Part shown: positions 1 to 8,105 of the stretch, piece by piece | Layout: every line of letters begins with the position of its first letter | How positions within the stretch are numbered: position 1 is the first letter of the stretch | Assembly: GCF_000526155.1 (NCBI RefSeq) | Contig: NZ_JAFN01000001.1 | Coordinates: 454,824-518,823, forward strand | Direction: 5' to 3' | DNA length: 64,000 nucleotides | Source: Deferrisoma camini S3R1 | GTDB lineage: Bacteria; Desulfobacterota; Deferrisomatia; Deferrisomatales; Deferrisomataceae | The notes under the pieces: generated by a model | What the model was told of the DNA's origin: nothing | Databases searched by the model: none | Seen by the model: only the letters and a program-made list of their open reading frames with translations | Program-made: the position numbers and the translations under genes

Positions 1-300
1 AACGGCGTCCACAGGGTGCAGGCCCCTCACCAACCGGGCCAACAGGGCGTCGAGCCTTCGGCCCCACCGGGTGAACCGGGTGGCCGCCTGCCCGGCCGCG
101 GTGAGCAGGGCGCCCAAGGCGAGACCCCAACCGGCCCCGGTCGACGGGGCCGACCCGAGCAGGAGGGCGCCGTGGTGGGGCTGCCCGTAGCGCACGAGCG
201 GGGCGTGCAGGTGGGGCAGGATCAGGAGCGCCACCACCGATGCCGTGGCATAGGCAAACGCCGCCGGAGTCAAGGGGGATCTGGGGGCCACGGTGTCCAA
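1..300 (-). CDS. N-terminal part of a membrane protein (runs off the left edge)
   Basis: The minus strand is open from base 300 to the window edge and keeps the G/C third-position bias of its neighbours, so it is very likely the 5' part of a real gene. The visible 100 residues hold a hydrophobic stretch near residues 14-30 and another near 45-65, then an Arg-rich segment, as in an inner-membrane protein. I do not recognise the family. The start is uncertain: TTG at 300 or GTG at 291, neither with a strong Shine-Dalgarno. A weak sigma-54-like match lies about 75 bp upstream (see findings). Confidence 0.45.
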   Translation of the reverse strand, partial: MDTVAPRSPLTPAAFAYATASVVALLILPHLHAPLVRYGQPHHGALLLGSAPSTGAGWGLALGALLTAAGQAATRFTRWGRRLDALLARLVRGLHPVDAV

Positions 301-429
301 TGGATCCGCTCGGGTTCGTCCGGGTTCAAGGGAGTCGGAGAAGCGACCGAATGTACCGTTGAGCCCTGCGGGGAGCAAGCCCCTGCCCCCGCCGGAAGGA
401 GACGCCACCCCGGGGAGCGGAGGTGCCGG

Positions 430-831
430 GTGTTCAGATGGGTTCGGAGACGGCGGGCGGTGCGGCGACGGCGGGGAAGGGGCGCGTCGGGGTGCAGGGG
501 GTGCGGCATCTGCTGCGACCTCTACGGCCACCAGCTTCGGGCCACCCGCGCGGACCTGGAGCGGTGGAACCGGGAGGGCCGCGCCGACCTTCTGGCCCGG
601 GTGGGGGAGGACCAGCGAATATGGTGCGATCCCCTCACCGGGGAGCCCCTGCCGGACTGCCCCTTTCTGGAACGCACGGGCCCGGAAGAGGCCCGGTGCC
701 GCATCCACGCGACCAAGCCCGAGGTGTGCCGCCGGTACCCGACCCCGGCCCACGGGGGCAGGTGCGTGCGCGGGGTGAAGATCGATCCGGAGCCCGGGGG
801 CCCGACCCGTGGACCGGGCAGGCCCGAGTGA
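430..831 (+). CDS. YkgJ-family cysteine-cluster protein
   Basis: A protein of 133 residues carrying the Cys cluster CRGCGICC near residues 22-29, then single Cys residues before Asp-Pro and near the end (EVCRRYPTP). This is the Fe/Zn-binding pattern of the YkgJ/CxxCxxCC family (UPF0153). The family probably binds a metal cluster; its reaction is unknown. The GTG start is chosen because a purine-rich GGAGCGGAGG lies just upstream and the homologous part begins soon after; the frame is open much further upstream but without bias. The N-terminus is unusually Arg-rich, so the true start could be a later GTG at 460. The Fe-S protein gene follows 27 bp downstream, probably in the same transcript. 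Confidence 0.75.
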   Translation: MFRWVRRRRAVRRRRGRGASGCRGCGICCDLYGHQLRATRADLERWNREGRADLLARVGEDQRIWCDPLTGEPLPDCPFLERTGPEEARCRIHATKPEVCRRYPTPAHGGRCVRGVKIDPEPGGPTRGPGRPE

Positions 832-858
832 ACGGCCAGCGAACGAAAGGAGGAGCCC

Positions 859-1548
859 ATGGACGAGACGACATGGTTGGAGGAGACGGTTCGGGATCTG
901 GGAGCCGACCGGGTGGGCGTGGCGGACCTGGATGCGGCCCGGGGGCTCGAGGCCCAGCCCCGGGACCTGCTGCAGCCCTATCCACGGGCGGTGGTCTACG
1001 CCGTCCGGCTCCCCGGCGCGGCCGTGGAGACCTGTCTGGAGGGACCGACGCCCGAGTACGCCCACTGCTATCGGGTGGCCAACGAGGAGTTGGACCGGAT
1101 CGGGTTCGCCGTGGCCCGGGCCCTGGAGCGCAGGGGGCACCGGGCGCTCCCCCTGCCGGCCTCGCAGCTGCTGGACCGGGAGCGGCTCACGGGCCACGTG
1201 TCCTACAAGGCCCTGGCACGGCTCGCGGGGCTGGGGTGGCAGGGGAAAAGCCTGCTGCTCGTGACCCCCGAGTTCGGCCCGCGGGTGCGGCTGGGCGTGG
1301 TGCTCACCGACGCCCCGCTTCCGGCGGGGCGGCCCGTGCCCAACCGCTGCGGCTCGTGCACCGCCTGCGTCGACGCCTGCCCGGTGGGGGCGATCCGGGG
1401 CGTGGGGACCGAGGACCACTACCGGAGCCGGGAGGAGGCCGTGGAGTTGTCCCGGTGTGCGGAAGCCTGCTTCGGGTTCGCCGCGCGGCCCCACATCGAG
1501 AAGCCCATCTGCGGGGTGTGCGTGAGGGCCTGCCCCTGGGGGGCGTGA
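859..1548 (+). CDS. QueG-like double [4Fe-4S] cluster protein (short form)
   Basis: A protein of 229 residues. The C-terminal half has two ferredoxin-like Cys sets, CGSCTACVDACP near residue 156 and CGVCVRACPWG at the extreme C-terminus, with a further CAEAC between them. Epoxyqueuosine reductase QueG has this double-cluster arrangement together with an upstream cobalamin-binding region. At 229 residues it lacks the C-terminal repeat domain and is much shorter than QueG (about 310-380), so tRNA queuosine modification is not certain; short QueG-like proteins of unknown role are common in anaerobes. AAAGGAGG lies 7 bp before the ATG. It probably forms an operon with the YkgJ gene. Confidence 0.8.
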   Translation: MDETTWLEETVRDLGADRVGVADLDAARGLEAQPRDLLQPYPRAVVYAVRLPGAAVETCLEGPTPEYAHCYRVANEELDRIGFAVARALERRGHRALPLPASQLLDRERLTGHVSYKALARLAGLGWQGKSLLLVTPEFGPRVRLGVVLTDAPLPAGRPVPNRCGSCTACVDACPVGAIRGVGTEDHYRSREEAVELSRCAEACFGFAARPHIEKPICGVCVRACPWGA

Positions 1549-1608
1549 GTTCGCCCGGAGGGCTGGGAGGCTATTGACCCGGCGACAAAATGGGCCCGTT
1601 TCCTTGGA

Positions 1609-1800
1609 GGCGGGGCAACGGACCTGCCTCCGGCCGGGCGCGAGTGCGGCATCCGATCGCCGCGCCGTCTTATGCCGCCGCTTACCCGTCGATCCAGGCC
1701 ACGATAGCGGAAACCTCGGGATCCGGCGGCGATCCGGGCGTTCGGAGGGCGCGGCGAGCTAAGGGGCCGCACCCGGCGCTCCACCAGGCCCCCACCCCGT
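1609..1800. repeat. Dispersed hairpin repeat, long copy A
   Basis: The left core (GGCGGGGCAA.GGACCTG, then CGGCCGGGCGCGA) and right core (GCGGCGAGCYAAGGGGCCGC, then CTCC.CCAGGCCCC) recur in the same order and at almost the same spacing at 48701-48890. The two cores are partly complementary and would fold into a long hairpin. The middle ~110 bp is diverged between copies. No protein is encoded. Confidence 0.65.
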
Positions 1801-1842
1801 ACTCACCAAGGGGAAGGGGGCACGGGCCTGGCCATACTTTCG

Positions 1843-2027
1843 TTGGAATTAGTAAAAATGCGGGCTAGCGGGGCGAAAAAAATGGCCGAGGCACGGGAAA
1901 GGAGGGAAACCGTGCCCCGGCTAGAGGGGTTCGCGTCGGGTTGGGTCAGCCAGTCAGGCTCCGACGCTGTGGGTTTCGGTTCGGCCGAGGGGGGACGAAA
2001 CTTTAGGCCGAAACCGAACTTTTTTTC
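1843..2027 (+). ncRNA. Candidate structured RNA ending in an intrinsic terminator
   Basis: The 1549-2251 gap has no convincing gene. After repeat copy A comes a series of stems: CTAGCGGGGC (from 1864) can pair with GCCCCGGCTAG (to about 1924), enclosing GGCACGG/CCGTGCC, followed by CGTCGG/CCGACG (about 1936-1968). The series ends in the terminator annotated separately. That order suggests a small RNA or a riboswitch-like leader. I could not match it to a known class; the GGGAAA and CAGTCAGG pieces only loosely recall cobalamin or c-di-GMP riboswitches. No protein gene follows before the terminator. The promoter is not clear (weak TAAAAAT near 1852). Confidence 0.35.
1975..2027 (+). terminator. 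Rho-independent terminator
   Basis: TTCGGTTCGGCC pairs with GGCCGAAACCGAA (one bulge), followed by a run of seven T. It lies in a gene-free region upstream of the diguanylate cyclase promoter. Confidence 0.75.
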
Positions 2028-2171
2028 GGAGAGGGCGGGCGCCGGGGGTCGGGATGGCATCGGCGTTGCAGAGCAGTCCCCCGAGACCCCGACCCGGTGG
2101 AGAAGAGCCCGTGTGGCCCGGCGTGGACGGCTGCGCCATCCCCCGGCGTGTTTTCACTGGGTTACCCCTGC

Positions 2172-2199
2172 TTGACCCCTTTTGACACACGGTTATAGA
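2172..2199 (+). promoter_or_regulatory. Sigma-70-type promoter for the diguanylate cyclase
   Basis: TTGACC, 16-bp spacer, TATAGA. Predicted start of transcription is near 2206, giving a leader of about 45 nt to the ATG at 2252. The short alternative TTG start at 2216 would also lie inside this transcript. Confidence 0.55.
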
Positions 2200-2251
2200 G
2201 TGCTCGGGCGGGGTTTTGGCGCAAGTCGTGGAAACGAGGCAAAAACGCCAC

Positions 2252-4261
2252 ATGAGGGAATCCTCCCTTCCCAAAATCGGGAAAATCCTTCCTCCATCCG
2301 AATGGAACCGGTTCGCGCAGACCTTCGGCAAGGTGACAGGGTTGCGGTTGTCCCTGGCGGCCGCGCCAGGGGGGATCGTGGCCGGCAGCCTGGAGGAGTT
2401 GGGGCTGCCGGGGGCCGAGGCACCGGAGGACCCGGCCCAGTGGCCGCCGTTCCTCCGGAAGATCGTGAAGCAGGCCCACGCGGGGGACGAGACCGTCCTG
2501 TTCCGGGATCCCTCCGGTCGGCTGGTGTTTGCCGGGCCGGTGACCAAGTCCTCGCGCCTGCCGGTTCTCACCCTCCTGGGAAGCCCGGCCGACGACAAGG
2601 AGACCGAGCCTCGCCGGTTGCAGGAGTGGGGAACCCTGGCCCGGCTGTGCCTGGCGGGCCTGGTGCGCGGGCATGCGGAGCGCATCGAGGCCGAGCGGGA
2701 TCGCGTTCGGGCGGTCACCCTGTTCGACCTCCTGCCCGACCTGGTCCAGGCGGGGAGCGTGCTCGAGGTGTGGGGGCTCGCCCTCAGTACCTTGGGGGTC
2801 CTGTTCGAGGTGGAGAATGCGGCCGTGCTGGTGCGGGACCCCGGCGCGGAGCGCCTGCGGGTGCAAACGGCCACCGGCCCGCTGGAAAAGGCCCTGCTCA
2901 CGTGGTCCGCGCCCGTGGAGGGGCCGGCCGGGTCCGAATGGATGGGGCGGCGGCCGGTTCGGATCGACGATCCCCATGAGCTCACCCGCTTGGGGTTGCC
3001 CGAGGCCGTGGAGCGCCTGGCCCTGTTCCCGGTGGGAACCGAAGACCGGCCCGCCGTGGCCCTGGCGGTGGTGAACCGGGAGCTGGACGGGGAGGAGTGG
3101 GCGCTCCTGCGGGGGTTCGGGGTGCAGCTGGGAATCGTGTTGGAGAACCGGCGTCTGCGCGAGGACGCCCAGCGCCGGCACGAGCAGGTGGCGGCCGTAC
3201 GGAGCCTGTCCCAGCGGTTTCTCGGAAGCCTGGACCCCGGGGAGCTGTTCCGGGTGATCCTGGACGAGGCCCGCAAGCTCACCGGCGCGCGCAAGGGCAG
3301 CCTGATGGTTCCCGAGGAGGACGACGGGGCGCTGCGGGTGCGGGCCGCGGTGGGCATGGCGGAAAAGGTGGCCGGCCGGCTCAAGGTGAGGCCGGGGGAG
3401 GGCATCGCGGGCCGCGTGTTCGCGACGGGGGAGCCGATCATCGTGCACGACATCGAGCTGGACCCGAGGTTTCGGCGCAAGAACCGGCCCCGGTTCGACA
3501 CCCGCAGTTTCTTGAGCCTCCCCATCCGCCGGAACGGCAGCACCGTGGGCGTGCTGAACCTGGCGGACAAGGCCACGGGCGAGCCGTTCTCCCCCCAGGA
3601 CCTGGACGTTCTCGAGACCGTGATGGCCCAGGCCACCCTGGCCATCGAGCGCTCCACTTACTGGGCCCAGTCCCGGGAGCTGCGCCGGATCTCCATCACC
3701 GACGGCCTGACCGGGCTGTTGAACCGCCGGTACTTCCAGGAGCGCCTGGCCCAGGAGCTGGATCGGGCCTCCCGCCACAGCCACCCCTTGGCCCTGATCA
3801 TGATCGATATCGATCACTTCAAGCCCTACAACGACACCAACGGTCATCCCGCCGGGGACAAGGCCTTGGTGCTGCTGGGCCGGATCCTCCGGGCCGGCGT
3901 CCGGGCCATCGACGTGGTGAGCCGGTTCGGGGGGGAGGAGTTCGCCATCATCCTGCCCGAGACCCGCAGGGCCGAGGCCCTGGAGATCGGCGAGCGGATC
4001 CGGCGGGAGGTGGAGGCGTTCTACTTCCCGGGGGAGGAGCGCCAGCCCCTGGGCCGGCTCACCGTGTCCATGGGGGTGGCCGCCTTCCCCGAGGACGCCC
4101 GGGACCTGCGGGGCCTGATCCAGCGGGCCGACCGGGCCCTGTACCTGGCGAAGGCCCGGGGCCGCAACCGCATCGAGGCCTACGCCCCCTCTCCCCCCCA
4201 ACCCCAGCCCGACGCGCCGGAGCCCGCCGCGGAGAACGGCGGCTGGACCCGCGTGTTGTGA
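2252..4261 (+). CDS. Diguanylate cyclase with PocR-like and GAF sensor domains
   Basis: This 669-residue protein should make cyclic di-GMP from two GTP. The N-terminal ~150 residues resemble a PocR ligand-binding domain (W..FA..FGKVTGLRL near residue 18). Two GAF-like regions follow (roughly 165-300 and 310-465), and the C-terminal ~170 residues are a GGDEF domain with an intact GGEEF active site near residue 559. The product-inhibition I-site RAID sits five residues before it, so feedback inhibition is expected. There is no EAL domain and no membrane segment, so it is probably cytosolic. The ATG is preferred over an in-frame TTG at 2216. It has its own promoter and is probably monocistronic. 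The signal sensed is unknown; PocR-type domains often bind small hydrocarbon derivatives. Confidence 0.9.
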   Translation: MRESSLPKIGKILPPSEWNRFAQTFGKVTGLRLSLAAAPGGIVAGSLEELGLPGAEAPEDPAQWPPFLRKIVKQAHAGDETVLFRDPSGRLVFAGPVTKSSRLPVLTLLGSPADDKETEPRRLQEWGTLARLCLAGLVRGHAERIEAERDRVRAVTLFDLLPDLVQAGSVLEVWGLALSTLGVLFEVENAAVLVRDPGAERLRVQTATGPLEKALLTWSAPVEGPAGSEWMGRRPVRIDDPHELTRLGLPEAVERLALFPVGTEDRPAVALAVVNRELDGEEWALLRGFGVQLGIVLENRRLREDAQRRHEQVAAVRSLSQRFLGSLDPGELFRVILDEARKLTGARKGSLMVPEEDDGALRVRAAVGMAEKVAGRLKVRPGEGIAGRVFATGEPIIVHDIELDPRFRRKNRPRFDTRSFLSLPIRRNGSTVGVLNLADKATGEPFSPQDLDVLETVMAQATLAIERSTYWAQSRELRRISITDGLTGLLNRRYFQERLAQELDRASRHSHPLALIMIDIDHFKPYNDTNGHPAGDKALVLLGRILRAGVRAIDVVSRFGGEEFAIILPETRRAEALEIGERIRREVEAFYFPGEERQPLGRLTVSMGVAAFPEDARDLRGLIQRADRALYLAKARGRNRIEAYAPSPPQPQPDAPEPAAENGGWTRVL

Positions 4262-4583
4262 GGGGCCGTCGGCCCCCTGGCAGCGGCCACGTCGAGGCGC
4301 ATCCGGCCGACGGCCGTTGCCCGTTTCGTACGTGATCCTTGCCCGCCTCCCATCCCGTCTCCCCCGCCTTTCCCCCGTCCAGCGGTTGCGCCCGACGGTC
4401 CGATTCTAGGAAGATGCGGGTCTTAGGAAGCTCCCCCAGGCCCCGCGTTCACCGAGGCCTCGGGGCGGCTCGGGAGCGCCCGGGCCGCCCGGCTGCCCGG
4501 CGGGCCGAGGGCCCGAAGACGGGGCAGGGCGAACCGCGCTGCGGCCGGGGGGTACGGCGCGGCAATCGACTCGAGGAGGACAG
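4262..4583. other. Intergenic region
   Basis: A short GGGGCC/GGCCCC hairpin directly after the cyclase stop may end that transcript, although no T-run follows. Otherwise only the Shine-Dalgarno GAGGA before the next ATG is visible. No RNA gene or clear promoter was seen. Confidence 0.4.
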
Positions 4584-5915
4584 ATGCCCCCCTACGGTCG
4601 GATCTTCCAGGAGATCGTGCTGCCGGTGGTGGTGCTCTTCGCCGTGGAGCGGTTTCTCGTGTACCGCTACATCCGCACGCCGGCGCAAAGGGCGTTCGTA
4701 CGCCGCACCCGGTGGCTGCGGCCCAACAACATCAGCCGGCTGCGCTACCCCATGGGGTTCGTCACGGTGGCGCTGCTGGAGGCAGGGTGGCCCCGCGCCG
4801 CGTTCTTGTTCTTCGCGTTCTGGATGATCACCGACCTGACCGACGGGGACATCGCCCGCCGCACCGGCTTGTCGAGCGCCCGGGGGGCCACCATAGACCC
4901 CCTGTCGGACAAGCTGATGTACGCCCCCCTGCTGGTGTACTTCGCCTGGAAGGGGGTGTACTCGCCGTGGCTGGTGGCCGCGCTGCTGGGGTTCGACGCC
5001 CTGGGACAGTTCTCCCGCCGGTTTCTCGAGGAGAAGTCCGCGAATCTGTTCGGGAAGGCCAAGACCTTCCTGATCGTGGTCCTCCTGGCCGTGACCGGCG
5101 TCGAGTGGATCTACGGCCCGCTCCCCCTGCACCGGACGATCCGGCCCCTGCTCGTCATCTGCACCGGCCTGGCCTTCTGCTCCTGGGCGTTCAAGGTGGT
5201 GCCCAACTACTGGTACGCCAACATCCTGAGCCTGCTCAACCTGGTGTGCGGGCTCGGGGGGATCTGGGTGATCGTGACGGGCCGCGACCCGGTGTACGCC
5301 TTCGGGTTGGTGTTCCTGGGCCAGTTCCTCGACCTGTTCGACGGCAGAGCCGCGGAGAAGTGGGGGTCGACCCCCCGCGGAGAGATCTTCGACGACGTGG
5401 CGGACGGCACGAGCTTCGGGGTGACCGTGGGCTTGATCGTGGCCACCGCGTTCGACCGGGTGTGGCTGGGGGTGGGCTTGGGGTTCGTGCACCTGGCGGC
5501 CACGGTGTACCGCCTGATCCGGTTCGTGGTGGAGAAGCGCAAGGAGGGGGTGGCCGGGGGGGTGCACGAGTTCAGCGGGCTGCCCTCGCCGGGCGGGGCG
5601 CTGTTGGTGGGGAGCGGCTGCCTCTTGTTGCCCTCGGACGGCTGGAAGGCGGCGGTGGTCCTCGCCTCGGCCGCCCTGATGGTGTCGCGGGTGTCCTACG
5701 CCCATTTCGGCCGGGCGGTGCTCCCCCGCACGCCCAAGCTCCTGCGGGTGGGTTTTCTGGCCCTTTTCCTCCTGCTCCTGGCCCAGGGGGTGCGCACGGA
5801 CGAGTACGGAGCGCCCCTGGCGATCTCGTTCGCCGCGGCCGTGATCTACGTGGCATCGCCGGTGTTTCGGCGGATCGGAGGGCGGCCGGCCCGCGAATCC
5901 CGCGGGGCGCCTTGA
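4584..5915 (+). CDS. Tandem CDP-alcohol phosphatidyltransferase
   Basis: A membrane protein of 443 residues with two complete-looking CDP-alcohol phosphotransferase modules. The first has the full signature D-x2-DG-x2-AR-x8-G-x3-D-x3-D (DLTDGDIARR near residue 84). The second, near residue 250, reads DLFDGRAAEK...FDDVADGTSFG, close to the phosphatidylserine synthase form, but with AE for AR and one residue fewer in the spacer. Known family members transfer a phosphatidyl or similar group from a CDP-alcohol to glycerol-phosphate, serine or inositol-phosphate. Most are about 200-250 residues with a single module, so this looks like a fusion or duplication. The second module may be inactive or have changed specificity. 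It stands alone, 88 bp before the exosortase. Confidence 0.85.
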   Translation: MPPYGRIFQEIVLPVVVLFAVERFLVYRYIRTPAQRAFVRRTRWLRPNNISRLRYPMGFVTVALLEAGWPRAAFLFFAFWMITDLTDGDIARRTGLSSARGATIDPLSDKLMYAPLLVYFAWKGVYSPWLVAALLGFDALGQFSRRFLEEKSANLFGKAKTFLIVVLLAVTGVEWIYGPLPLHRTIRPLLVICTGLAFCSWAFKVVPNYWYANILSLLNLVCGLGGIWVIVTGRDPVYAFGLVFLGQFLDLFDGRAAEKWGSTPRGEIFDDVADGTSFGVTVGLIVATAFDRVWLGVGLGFVHLAATVYRLIRFVVEKRKEGVAGGVHEFSGLPSPGGALLVGSGCLLLPSDGWKAAVVLASAALMVSRVSYAHFGRAVLPRTPKLLRVGFLALFLLLLAQGVRTDEYGAPLAISFAAAVIYVASPVFRRIGGRPARESRGAP

Positions 5916-6003
5916 CGGGGTTCGGCCCCACTCGGTAGGCTCGGTGTCCAACCCCTCGTGAACACAACCCGTTTCCCCGCGGACCGACATTCCAGGAGGG
6001 ATC

Positions 6004-6858
6004 ATGGCGCGCACCCGGGCGGTACCGGCCGGTCTGGACCTTGCGGTCGTCTTGGGAGCCACGGCGGTGCTCTACGCCGCGGTGATCCCCTCGATGGTCC
6101 AGGACTGGTACCTGGACGAGAACTACTCCCACGGGTTTCTCGTGCCGTTGGTGTCGTTGTACCTGCTCTGGGATCGCCGCCGGGAGGTGGCCGAGGCGGC
6201 CCGGCGGGCCCGTGGATCCTGGGCGGGGTTGGTGCTGTGCCTGGTGAGCCTGGCCCTGTTCGTGTTGGGCCGGGCCGGTGCCGAGCTGTTCCTCCAGCGC
6301 TCCAGCCTGGTGTTCCTGCTGATGGGCGCGGTGCTGTGGCTGTGGGGCTGGAGGGTGTTCGCCAAGGTTTTGTTCCCTCTGGCCTTTTTGCTGTTCATGG
6401 TTCCGCTTCCGTACCTGGTGTACGATTCCGTGGCGTTCCCCCTGAAGCTCCTCGCCGCGCGGGTGGCCACCGACAGCCTGTTTTGGCTGGGGGTGCCGGT
6501 GTTCCGCGAGGGGAACATCATCCACCTGGCCTCCCAGACCCTGGAGGTGGCGGACGCCTGCAGCGGGATCCGCAGCCTGATGAGCCTGTTGGCCCTGGGG
6601 GTCGTGTACGCGTACTTCATGAGCCGCGGTTGGTGGCGGCGGGTGCTGGTGGTGGCGGCCACTGTGCCGATCGCCATTGCGGCCAACGCTTTGCGAATCA
6701 CGGGCACGGGGCTGCTCACCCACTACGTGAGCCCCGAGGCGGCCGCGGGGTTCTTCCACACCTTCTCGGGGTGGGTCGTGTTCGTGGCGGCCTTCGTCAT
6801 GTTGTTCGTGGTGGGGTGGGTCCTGAACCGGATCGGTCCCCGCCGGTCCCGGCTCTGA
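6004..6858 (+). CDS. Exosortase (XrtA-like transpeptidase)
   Basis: An integral membrane protein of 284 residues with about eight hydrophobic segments. The exosortase catalytic triad is visible: Cys186 in ADACSGIRSL, Arg231 in ANALRITGTG and His252 in FFHTFSGW. Exosortases cleave C-terminal PEP-CTERM-type sorting signals of exported proteins, usually together with exopolysaccharide production. A textbook AGGAGGG precedes the ATG. epsI follows after 17 bp. No PEP-CTERM substrate or polysaccharide cluster is seen here, so the substrates must be elsewhere. Confidence 0.93.
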   Translation: MARTRAVPAGLDLAVVLGATAVLYAAVIPSMVQDWYLDENYSHGFLVPLVSLYLLWDRRREVAEAARRARGSWAGLVLCLVSLALFVLGRAGAELFLQRSSLVFLLMGAVLWLWGWRVFAKVLFPLAFLLFMVPLPYLVYDSVAFPLKLLAARVATDSLFWLGVPVFREGNIIHLASQTLEVADACSGIRSLMSLLALGVVYAYFMSRGWWRRVLVVAATVPIAIAANALRITGTGLLTHYVSPEAAAGFFHTFSGWVVFVAAFVMLFVVGWVLNRIGPRRSRL

Positions 6859-6875
6859 GGCTCCCGGAGGCTTTC

Positions 6876-7517
6876 ATGCACCGCCGAACGATCGTGTTGG
6901 TCCTGTTGGTGCTCGCCACGGCCGGCTACACCCGGTTCCTGAGCGACGTGCACGCGGTTCCCCTGCGCAAGCCGTTGACCAGCGTCCCCCTGCGGATCGG
7001 GGAGTGGACGGGGATCCCCAGCAAGCTCGAGGAACGGATCGTGCAGGTGGTGGGGGTGGAGGACTACCTCCTGCGCACGTACCGGGCGCCGGACGGGTTC
7101 TCGGTGTCGGTGTACGTGGGGTATTACGAACGACAGGGAGAGGGCGACCAGATCCACTCGCCCCGCCACTGCCTGCCCGGCGCGGGGTGGCGGCCGGTGG
7201 CCTCGCGGGTGCGGGAGTTCGAGACCCCCGGCCTGAACGGCGGTCTCACCCGGGCGAACCAGGTGATGATCCGGAAGGGGGAGGAGCGGCAGCTCGTTCT
7301 GTACTGGTACCAGAGCCGCGGCCGGAACATCACCAACGAGTACTGGGCCAAGGTATGGCTCGTGGTGGACTCGATCTTCCGGAAGCGCAACGACGGCGCC
7401 CTGTTGCGGTTCATCGCCAACGTGCCCCCGGGCACGGATCCGGAGCGGGTGGCCCAGAGGGCCGAGGGGTTCGTCCGGGAGTTCCTGCCCTTCTTGGAGG
7501 AGGCGTTCCCCACCTGA
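6876..7517 (+). CDS. epsI: EpsI-family exosortase-associated protein
   Basis: A protein of 213 residues with an N-terminal signal anchor (residues 5-20) and a periplasmic domain with the conserved GDQIHSPRHCLPGAGW and LVLYWYQSRGR blocks of the EpsI family. EpsI proteins are encoded next to, or fused to, exosortases and are needed for exopolysaccharide or sorting systems; the chemistry is unknown. In many bacteria the two are one polypeptide, which supports a joint role. GGAGG lies 7 bp before the ATG. Confidence 0.92.
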   Translation: MHRRTIVLVLLVLATAGYTRFLSDVHAVPLRKPLTSVPLRIGEWTGIPSKLEERIVQVVGVEDYLLRTYRAPDGFSVSVYVGYYERQGEGDQIHSPRHCLPGAGWRPVASRVREFETPGLNGGLTRANQVMIRKGEERQLVLYWYQSRGRNITNEYWAKVWLVVDSIFRKRNDGALLRFIANVPPGTDPERVAQRAEGFVREFLPFLEEAFPT

Positions 7518-7572
7518 AGGCTCCGATTCTTCGGACCCGTTCCGGGGCCGGACGGCGCAATAGGCTTTTTCG

Positions 7573-7650
7573 CCTTCTAGCTTTCCAGCCTTCAAGGGGG
7601 CCGAAGGCCCGAGACCGACGACCAACGACTGACGACCCTCGACCGAAGTT
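7573..7650. repeat. Octad plus heptad degenerate tandem repeats
   Basis: Three 8-bp units of the type CTTTCCAG are followed by a GGGCCGAAGGCCC mini-hairpin and then five 7-bp units of the type NNGACCG, ending in AAGTT. The DUF1844 Shine-Dalgarno begins immediately after. The same composite recurs at 14248-14313, 20515-20559 and 55381-55463. Confidence 0.8.
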
Positions 7651-7664
7651 GCTGGAGGTTGCGG

Positions 7665-8036
7665 ATGTCGGAGGAACGCGGATTCACGGTGCGCGATCGG
7701 CGGCGCATGAGGCCGGACGCGGGGGCGTCCGAGGCCCCCGGCACGCAGACCCCGAAGGGGGCGGACAGGCCCAAGACCTCCCTGCCGCCGGTGGATTTCA
7801 CCGGGTTCGTGGTGGGGCTGGCCCAGATGGCGCTCGTTCACCTGGGAGAGGTGGCAGACCCGGCCACGGGCGAGGTGAGGCCGGACCTGGAGCAAGCCCG
7901 CCACACCATCGACATCCTGGACATGCTCCAGGAGAAGACCCGCGGCAACCTGACCCCGGACGAGGCAACGCTCCTGCGTACGGTGAGCGCGGATCTCAAG
8001 CTCAAGTTCGTGCGGGCCTCCCGTGGACGCGACTAG
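7665..8036 (+). CDS. DUF1844 protein
   Basis: A small soluble protein of 123 residues. Residues ~45-115 match the DUF1844 pattern (VDFTGFVVGLAQMALVHLG, then ARHTIDILDMLQEKTRGNL). The function is unknown; the family is common in Deltaproteobacteria, Planctomycetes and Chloroflexi. The N-terminal 45 residues are charged and probably disordered. The ATG is preferred over TTG at 7659 because GGAGG at 7654 is spaced correctly for it. The next gene starts 69 bp downstream and may be co-transcribed. Confidence 0.8.
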   Translation: MSEERGFTVRDRRRMRPDAGASEAPGTQTPKGADRPKTSLPPVDFTGFVVGLAQMALVHLGEVADPATGEVRPDLEQARHTIDILDMLQEKTRGNLTPDEATLLRTVSADLKLKFVRASRGRD

Positions 8037-8105
8037 GAACCCGGCGGCAAGACGGGTGCGTTTTCGCAGCCGGGCCGGGGAGCCGAAGCCCGGCGGGAAA
8101 GGGGG

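Noticed and set aside
363-390. Sigma-54-like element on the minus strand (GGGCAGGGGCTTGCT)
   Set aside because: GG/GC spacing is right, but the conserved CACG is CAGG and the downstream gene is unidentified. Kept only as a comparison for the site at 55185.
1886-1970. Known riboswitch (c-di-GMP-I or cobalamin)
   Set aside because: The conserved cores of those classes are not present in order; only short look-alike pieces.
2162-4201. Long minus-strand open frame opposite the diguanylate cyclase
   Set aside because: Shadow of a high-GC gene; composition (Gly/Pro/Gln/His-rich) and lack of motifs show it is not coding. The same holds for similar long antisense frames across the window.
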